Assembly (NCBI GenBank): GCA_900546645.1
Contig: URDR01000057.1
Span: 1-19,782, forward strand
Reading direction: 5' to 3'
Source: an uncultured Bacteroides sp.
Lineage (GTDB): Bacteria > Bacteroidota > Bacteroidia > Bacteroidales > Bacteroidaceae
DNA: 19,782 nucleotides
This document shows positions 15,186 through 19,782 of the stretch, piece by piece. The notes below the pieces were generated by a model. It had not been told where the DNA came from and searched no databases. It saw nothing but the letters and a program-made list of their open reading frames with translations. Position 1 is the stretch's first letter. Every line of letters starts with the position of its first letter. The position numbers were made by a program, and so were the translations under genes.

Positions 15186-16415
15186 ATGAAACGAATTAAA
15201 CTGACTCCTCCCAAGCATATTCAAACCGAAATTGTGCTTCCTTCGTCAAAAAGCATCTGTAACCGCGCATTAATTATCAATGCACTGGCAGGAGGGAAAG
15301 ACTTGCCCGACAACCTGTCCGATTGCGATGATACACGCGTTATGCTTCAAGCTTTACAAACCATGCCTTCTACCATCGACATCATGGCAGCAGGTACGGC
15401 CATGCGTTTTCTTTCCGCTTACCTGTCGATTACAGAAGGAACGCATGTCATTACCGGAACGGCACGTATGCAACAGCGTCCGATAAGCATTCTGGTAAAT
15501 GCCTTACGCTCGCTGGGGGCACAGATAGATTATGTGGGAAACGAGGGGTATCCTCCGCTGCGAATCACCGGAAAAAAACTTTCGGGAGGAAAGGCTTCGC
15601 TGCCGGGAAATGTAAGTTCACAGTATATTTCAGCACTGCTGATGATTGCTCCCATGCTGGAACAGGGGCTGGAGCTCACGCTGACCGGCGAGGTGATTTC
15701 ACGACCGTATATCGACTTGACGCTTCAGCTGATGAAAGATTTCGGTGCAAAGGCTGAATGGGAAGGAGAAAACTGCCTGAAGGTGGCTCCGCAACCTTAT
15801 AATTCCATTCACTATGTTATTGAGAGCGACTGGAGTGCTGCTTCTTATTGGTATGAAATGACGGCACTGAGTGAAGAGGCGGTGATTGCATTGCCCGGAC
15901 TTTACAGAAACAGTTTTCAGGGAGATGCCAAGGTGGCAGACTTGTTTCGCAAATTAGGAGTGGATACGTGCTATCAAGACCATAAGGTCATACTGACCAA
16001 GAAGAAACATCGGTGCCAGCGGATGGAGTATGATTTTGTCAATCAGCCCGACCTTGCGCAGACGTTTGTGGTGACTTGTGCCTTGCTGGACATTCCTTTC
16101 CGGTTCTCGGGACTGCAAAGCTTGAAAATCAAGGAAACCGACCGCATGGCGGCTTTGATAGCGGAAATGAAAAAGTTAGGATATGTTTTGACGGAAACCG
16201 ACGGCTCTGTTCTTTCATGGGACGGGACACGCTGCAAGGCGGAGGCGGCACCTGCCATCGATACGTATGAAGACCACCGGATGGCTATGGCATTTGCTCC
16301 TGCAGCTCTCTGCCTGAAGGAGTTGCTTGTCAATGAGCCTCATGTGGTTTCTAAATCATATCCTCATTACTGGGAAAATTTATCAACTGCCGGATTCGGC
16401 ATTACGGAAATATAA
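15186..16415 (+). CDS. aroA: 3-phosphoshikimate 1-carboxyvinyltransferase (EPSP synthase)
   Basis: A 409-residue cytoplasmic enzyme. It transfers enolpyruvyl from phosphoenolpyruvate to shikimate-3-phosphate, the penultimate step to chorismate and the aromatic amino acids. Both domains are complete and the active-site residues are present: LPSSKSICNRAL (K22, S23, R27), GTAMRFLSAY, VSSQYISALLMIAPM, ESDWSAASYWYEM, QPDLAQTF (D289), LKIKETDRMAAL (E317, R320), YEDHRMAMAFAP (H364, R365) and VSKSYPHYW. It is slightly shorter than the usual 420-430 residues. The stop is 6 bp before the next gene, so these two are co-transcribed from the promoter at 15135-15164. Confidence 0.98.
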   Translation: MKRIKLTPPKHIQTEIVLPSSKSICNRALIINALAGGKDLPDNLSDCDDTRVMLQALQTMPSTIDIMAAGTAMRFLSAYLSITEGTHVITGTARMQQRPISILVNALRSLGAQIDYVGNEGYPPLRITGKKLSGGKASLPGNVSSQYISALLMIAPMLEQGLELTLTGEVISRPYIDLTLQLMKDFGAKAEWEGENCLKVAPQPYNSIHYVIESDWSAASYWYEMTALSEEAVIALPGLYRNSFQGDAKVADLFRKLGVDTCYQDHKVILTKKKHRCQRMEYDFVNQPDLAQTFVVTCALLDIPFRFSGLQSLKIKETDRMAALIAEMKKLGYVLTETDGSVLSWDGTRCKAEAAPAIDTYEDHRMAMAFAPAALCLKELLVNEPHVVSKSYPHYWENLSTAGFGITEI

Positions 16416-16421
16416 AGCATT

Positions 16422-16841
16422 ATGTGGATACTTGTTGTTATATTGATTGGGGTGGTGATATTCGGATTAATTGCCGGGTATTTCTACAACCGGAACATTC
16501 AGAAGAAAATAGAAAGAGGTGAGCTTGACAAGGCGCCCGAAATTGTAGAAGTGGACAGTGAGTGTTGCGGACAGCATGAAACGTGTGAGAAAGACAGTCT
16601 GCTGGCTGCCGTAAGCAAGCAGATAGAATATTACGATGATGAGGATTTGGACCGCTTCAGAGGGTATCCGTCCGACGGCTATACGGAAGAGGAGATAGAG
16701 GAGTTCCGGAATGTGATGTTTACCATGCAGGAGGTAGAGGTAGCGGGATGGTGCCGCAGCCTTCAACTTCGGGGTATTGAGTTTCCGGATGAGCTGAAAG
16801 ATGAATTGTTCCTCATCGTAGGTGAACGGAGAATACACTAA
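16422..16841 (+). CDS. Small membrane-anchored protein with CCGQHETC cluster, function unknown
   Basis: A 139-residue protein. It has an N-terminal transmembrane helix (about residues 3-22), a short basic stretch (RNIQKKIERG), then an acidic soluble domain. A compact cluster of three Cys and one His, CCGQHETC, at about residues 47-54 could hold a metal ion or a disulfide. The remainder is rich in Glu and Asp with a predicted helical segment (DGYTEEEIEEFRNVMF). I recognise it as a conserved Bacteroidales hypothetical, with no known role. It lies 6 bp after aroA and 83 bp before an ABC-3 metal permease, so it may be linked to metal handling, but that rests on context alone. It could instead be a structural membrane-associated adaptor. 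Confidence 0.85.
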   Translation: MWILVVILIGVVIFGLIAGYFYNRNIQKKIERGELDKAPEIVEVDSECCGQHETCEKDSLLAAVSKQIEYYDDEDLDRFRGYPSDGYTEEEIEEFRNVMFTMQEVEVAGWCRSLQLRGIEFPDELKDELFLIVGERRIH

Positions 16842-16845
16842 AGTT

Positions 16846-16917
16846 TAGTTTGTGAGTTTGTAAGTTTGTGGAAAACGCAAGAACTCAAAACTTAAGAACT
16901 TAAAAACTTAAGAACTT
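16846..16917. repeat. Octamer repeat arrowhead, site E
   Basis: Three forward units (tagtttgt, gagtttgt, aagtttgt; 16846-16869) are followed by five reverse-orientation units (16879-16917, including aagaactt twice and one 7-bp unit). The last 32 bp, 16889-16920, can also be read as four exact AACTTAAR octamers. It fills nearly the whole gap between the small membrane protein and the permease. Transcripts would fold into a long imperfect hairpin. Confidence 0.75.
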
Positions 16918-16924
16918 AAAAGAA

Positions 16925-17740
16925 ATGACCGAACTTTTTCAATACACTTTCTTCCAACATGCCCTGTTAGGAAGCCTCTTTGCCAGCATTGCCTGCGGCA
17001 TTATCGGAACCTATATCGTAACCCGCCGACTCGTTTTTATCAGCGGAGGAATTACCCATGCATCCTTCGGAGGCATCGGAATCGGACTTTACAGCGGTGT
17101 TTCTCCTCTGCTTACTGCAGCCCTCTTTTCTATTCTGTCGGCTTTCGGAGTGGAATGGCTCAGCAAACGAAGCGACATGCGCGAAGATTCAGCTATTGCC
17201 GTGTTCTGGACGTTCGGCATGGCCATCGGTATCATTTTCAGTTTTCTTGCTCCCGGATTCACACCCGACTTGTCTTCGTTCCTTTTCGGAAACATTCTGA
17301 CTATTACCCGTACCGACATTCTGCTGCTTGCGTTGCTCAGTATAGCGCTCGCTGTATTCTTTTCTCTTTTCCTCCGGCCGATTATCGCCATCGCCTTCGA
17401 CCGTGAGTTTGCCCGCTCGCAACGGATGCCGGTCGTTGCTTTCGAGTATATTCTGATGATGTTTATTGCCTTAACCATCGTTTCTTGTCTGCGCATGGTA
17501 GGTATCGTACTGGCTATTTCGCTGCTTACACTACCGCAAATGACTGCCAACTTGTTTACTCACAGTTTCAAACGGATTATTTTCTTATCCATCGCCTTGG
17601 GGTATATTGGCTGTTTAGGTGGCTTGCTGCTCTCCTACCAGTTGCAGGTGCCTTCGGGCGCTGCCATCATTTTTGTTTCGATCTTGATTTATGCTGCAGC
17701 AAAGGTATACAAACAAGTTTCAAAACGACTTCATGACTGA
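16925..17740 (+). CDS. ABC-3 family metal ABC transporter permease (ZnuB/TroC-like)
   Basis: A 271-residue inner-membrane permease with about 8 hydrophobic segments, of the ABC-3 family that imports Zn2+, Mn2+ or Fe2+. The family signature is clear: an N-terminal GTYIVTRRLVFISGGITHAS, then FGGIGIGLYSG, and later RMVGIVLAISLLTLPQMTA. Length is typical. The ATPase and the periplasmic binding protein that normally accompany it are absent: its neighbours are the aroA operon upstream and convergent mdh downstream, so partners must be encoded elsewhere. The metal cannot be assigned. It is probably read from the aroA promoter, although a TAAGTTTG word occurs within the upstream repeat array. Confidence 0.93.
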   Translation: MTELFQYTFFQHALLGSLFASIACGIIGTYIVTRRLVFISGGITHASFGGIGIGLYSGVSPLLTAALFSILSAFGVEWLSKRSDMREDSAIAVFWTFGMAIGIIFSFLAPGFTPDLSSFLFGNILTITRTDILLLALLSIALAVFFSLFLRPIIAIAFDREFARSQRMPVVAFEYILMMFIALTIVSCLRMVGIVLAISLLTLPQMTANLFTHSFKRIIFLSIALGYIGCLGGLLLSYQLQVPSGAAIIFVSILIYAAAKVYKQVSKRLHD

Positions 17741-17813
17741 CCCCGACTTCTTCCCTTGCTATCCAAGCATCAATCTGCCTGATGAGCCGTGCCACTCGGA
17801 AATAACTTCAAAA

Positions 17814-17855
17814 TGAACAAAAAAAGGAGAGAAAGCCGAAGCCTTCTCTCCCCTG
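17814..17855 (-). terminator. Intrinsic terminator of mdh
   Basis: GGAGAGAA (17826-17833) pairs with TTCTCTCC (17844-17851). Past one mismatch the stem continues with GC/GC around a CGAA loop. On the minus strand it is followed by a run of seven T. It lies 27-52 bp after the mdh stop, between convergent genes, and may also end the aroA operon on the plus strand, where only GTTTATAT follows. Confidence 0.85.
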
Positions 17856-17877
17856 TTTATATCCTTCTAATCAAGAA

Positions 17878-18879
17878 TTACTTGATGTTCGGGTTCAATT
17901 TATTCCATTCAGCTACCGGAGGAAGAACGCCCATAGCGATTACTTCGTCACGAAGAGCGCACAAGTGTTCGTAGCTCTTATCCAAAGCAGCCTGTTCTTC
18001 TGCAGTACCGTTCAAAGCAGCACAGTGGCAGCCTTCAGTATCGATAGAAGTTTCCCAAGCCATCATGATGTGATCATACTTATCGTTTGAAACGTAAGTA
18101 CCAGCCGGCCAACGGAATGCTTTACCACCCATAGCAGCACCAATCATTTCGATAGAAACGTATGACGGGCTCTGGAATGAAGAACGTCCGCGTAATGCGA
18201 TGATGTTTGCACCACCTTTAGTTACTTTCTGCTGGATTTCAGCCCACTGTTCAGCTGTCAAAGCATCTGTACCGATGATGTCAGTCAACGGTTTGCCGTT
18301 TACTTTTGCAGTTGAAGCAAATACAGCCATCTGTTCGCCGTGACCACCATAAGTACGGCAGTTTTCAACAGCGTCCATAGATACACCGAAATGTTTAGCC
18401 AATTCGCTGCGCAGACGAGTTGAGTCCAAACCTGCCAAAGTAGTAACCTGACCCGGTTTCAAACCAGAGTATAACAAAGTAATCAAACCAGTGATATCAG
18501 CAGGGTTGAAGATAACTACGATGTGTTTTACATCCGGACAGTACTGTTTTACGTTCTTACCGAATTCTTCAGCGATAGCAGCGTTACCTTTCAACAGGTC
18601 TTCACGAGTCATACCAGCTTTACGTGCAGCACCACCTGAGTTCACGATATATTTAGCACCAGTCAGCGCTTCTTTGATATCAGAAGTGAAAGTGATGTTT
18701 ACGCCTTCGAAACCGCAGTGGTATAATTCTTCAGCTACACCTTCCAAACCCGGAGCATACGGGTCATACAAGCAGATGTTCGGAGTCAGACCCATCATAA
18801 TAGCAGTCTGAGCCATGTTAGAACCGATCATACCGGCAGCACCAACAATGGTAAGTTTTTCGTTTGTTACAAATTCCAT
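17878..18879 (-). CDS. mdh: Malate dehydrogenase (NAD-dependent)
   Basis: A 333-residue cytoplasmic enzyme interconverting malate and oxaloacetate. In Bacteroidales it serves the reductive branch of the pathway from oxaloacetate to succinate and propionate during fermentation. The Rossmann glycine motif is GAAGMIGS (G13, G16, G19), with D39 at the end of the second strand, indicating NAD rather than NADP. Substrate residues are R86 and R92 (AARKAGMTRED) and R155. The catalytic pair is D152 (GLDSTRLR) and H180 (YGGHGEQM). Codon use looks strongly biased, consistent with high expression. It stands alone with its own promoter and a strong terminator. Homology is to the LDH/MDH superfamily; the residues and its common annotation in this group support malate over lactate. 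Confidence 0.95.
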   Translation of the reverse strand: MEFVTNEKLTIVGAAGMIGSNMAQTAIMMGLTPNICLYDPYAPGLEGVAEELYHCGFEGVNITFTSDIKEALTGAKYIVNSGGAARKAGMTREDLLKGNAAIAEEFGKNVKQYCPDVKHIVVIFNPADITGLITLLYSGLKPGQVTTLAGLDSTRLRSELAKHFGVSMDAVENCRTYGGHGEQMAVFASTAKVNGKPLTDIIGTDALTAEQWAEIQQKVTKGGANIIALRGRSSFQSPSYVSIEMIGAAMGGKAFRWPAGTYVSNDKYDHIMMAWETSIDTEGCHCAALNGTAEEQAALDKSYEHLCALRDEVIAMGVLPPVAEWNKLNPNIK

Positions 18880-18917
18880 AATTCTTATTGTTTAAGTTAT
18901 GTTATAAAAGTGTTTAT

Positions 18918-18965
18918 AAGTTCTTTAGTTTTTGAGTTCCTAAGTTCCTAAGCTCTTAAGTTTTG
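18918..18965. repeat. Octamer repeat array, site F (6 direct units)
   Basis: Six uninterrupted 8-bp units (aagttctt, tagttttt, gagttcct, aagttcct, aagctctt, aagttttg), same consensus and phase as the array after mutL. It falls inside the predicted mdh 5' leader. Confidence 0.75.
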
Positions 18966-18975
18966 TTCACGGCTA

Positions 18976-18983
18976 CAAAGATA
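18976..18983 (-). promoter_or_regulatory. Probable -7 element of the mdh promoter
   Basis: The minus strand reads TATCTTTG, the same word as in the aroA promoter and an exact TAnnTTTG match. The -33 region at the expected spacing (GGTG) is a poor match to TTTG. It predicts an mdh leader of about 90 nt that contains the octamer array. Confidence 0.55.
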
Positions 18984-19424
18984 AAAAAGTTCTTGTTGAA
19001 AACACCGCTTTAAAAGGGTAAAAATAAACGTCCGCCAGCGGATTTATTTTAATTACGGAAAAATTTCACTATTTTAAACCGCAACGGCTCTGAATTGCAA
19101 AGAGGAGGTTGCATTTCGTCAGTTGTCACCCGCCTTGCGGAGGTATGACAACAAGCGGAAGCCTAAACACTATCAGCCAAGCCCATTTCATCTTGGTCGG
19201 CTTGCCTCTCTGTATTCCCGGATTCCACTTCGGCAAAAGGCTGACGATGCATAACCTATCTTTTTAGAATCCAAAATTCGGCACTCAACTTAATTTCCCG
19301 TCTGTCATCCCACAACGATTGGAGAATCCGGTATCTTCCCGGAACCAATTCGCAGCAAGCTACTCGCACTATGGGCTCTTGACTCCTCCATCTTTCGCAA
19401 GCGTCCGGTTCAGAAGAGCCGCAC

Positions 19425-19758
19425 GAGAAAAAACTTTTCCGCAAAAAACAGCCTTTTTCCGCAAGTTCCGCAACGCGAAAATCGCAGTTAAGCAATGTTA
19501 AAAACGGCGATTTTTTCCGCAAGTTCCGCAAGTGATTTTTATAGGCTCCGCAATACTTTCCTATGGAAAGTAAATAGAGTGATTGTCTTTATTTTTCCAA
19601 GCTTCCATTTCAATTACGTACTGATATACAAGCAGCTCATCCCTTACCGATGTCGGTTTTATCTTTCGCTGAAATAAAACACAAGAGTAGCGTTTAAAAA
19701 GTTTCAGAGAAATTTGCGGAAAAAGTTTTTTTGGAAATCGAAAAAACTTTTTCCGCAC
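19425..19758. repeat. TTCCGCAA repeat region
   Basis: Copies of TTCCGCAA, or one mismatch from it, start at 19437, 19457, 19466, 19515, 19524, 19546, 19714 (reverse) and 19751. A 20-bp word occurs identically at 19454-19473 and 19512-19531, each holding two copies 9 bp apart. Between them AAAATCGC (19478-19485) and GCGATTTT (19507-19514) form an inverted repeat. The region ends with the perfect hairpin at 19715-19757. Its identity is unknown. Confidence 0.7.
19715..19757. repeat. Perfect 17-bp inverted repeat at the right end
   Basis: TGCGGAAAAAGTTTTTT (19715-19731) and its exact reverse complement (19741-19757) flank a 9-nt loop. It is built from one inverted pair of the TTCCGCAA repeat. 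It could be a terminator for a gene beyond the window, or the end of a small non-autonomous element. Confidence 0.7.
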
Positions 19759-19782
19759 ACGTTCTGATTTTTTTATAAGGGG

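Larger units (their letters stand above)
18880..19782. other. Long intergenic region upstream of mdh, no convincing gene
   Basis: About 900 bp to the window edge. In order it holds the mdh leader with an octamer array (18918-18965), the mdh promoter (18976-18983), an imperfect AT-rich hairpin (19021-19050), a second copy of the motif at 11750-11777 (19094-19124), a nondescript stretch to about 19420, and the TTCCGCAA repeat region (19425-19758). The open frames here have poor composition for protein, and one of them (19256-19531, minus) is partly made of the repeat. Confidence 0.65.

Noticed and set aside
16861..16868. TAAGTTTG as a -7 promoter element for the metal permease
   Set aside because: It matches TAnnTTTG but arises from the octamer repeat itself and has no -33 TTTG at the right spacing; not listed as a promoter.
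16846..16920. CRISPR-like repeat array
   Set aside because: The units are 8 bp with no spacers, orientation switches within the array, and no cas genes are present.
19256..19531. Open frame of 91 codons on the minus strand
   Set aside because: Its N-terminal part is translated TTCCGCAA repeat (AEL/RNL-type peptides), it has no recognisable domain and no promoter; treated as repeat-derived.

Overview
The window looks like chromosomal DNA of a Bacteroidales gut bacterium, most like Bacteroides/Phocaeicola. The evidence is threefold: Bacteroides-type promoters (TTG, about 19-20 bp, TAnnTTTG) before aroA, the SLC13 permease gene and mdh; lipoproteins whose mature N-termini are acidic (surface-export type); and a TonB-dependent receptor with an N-terminal carboxypeptidase-regulatory-like domain. 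The genus is inferred from these traits; no database was searched. I saw no phage, transposase, CRISPR array, rRNA or tRNA.

Layout. (1) 13-2201, plus strand: a small membrane protein overlapping mutL by 4 bp. (2) 2360-11551, minus strand, five genes in transcription order: a lipoprotein fusing a fimbrillin-like domain to a DNA/RNA non-specific endonuclease; a fimbrillin-like/choice-of-anchor-J lipoprotein; a TonB-dependent receptor without a SusD partner; a DUF5689 (OB-fold-like)/choice-of-anchor-J lipoprotein; and an exported endonuclease/exonuclease/phosphatase-fold protein. (3) 11897-14887, minus strand: a CNNM/CBS/CorC membrane protein and an SLC13-type (DASS) anion permease. (4) 15186-17740, plus strand: aroA, a small Cys-containing membrane protein and an ABC-3 metal permease. 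(5) 17878-18879, minus strand: mdh, ending at a strong terminator and preceded by about 900 bp with no convincing gene but many repeats.

The most interesting region is the five-gene locus. It has two exported nucleases of unrelated fold, three probably surface-exposed lipoproteins sharing shuffled beta-sandwich modules, and an outer-membrane active transporter. My inference is a cell-surface system that binds and cuts extracellular nucleic acid and imports the products, as a nucleic-acid counterpart of a polysaccharide utilization locus. The gap between its second and third genes holds three hairpins, two ending in T-runs on the coding strand, so the surface pair and the transporter half may be expressed at different levels.

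The second theme is repeats. At least five intergenic gaps carry arrays of a degenerate 8-bp unit (about RAGTTYTT, with a GTTGAC variant), head-to-tail or as inverted arrowheads. The right end has eight copies of a TTCCGCAA-like motif and a perfect 17-bp inverted repeat. Other points: a MutL whose endonuclease residues are missing, an SLC13 permease whose second SNT motif reads SHT, and an ABC permease with no ATPase or binding protein nearby.
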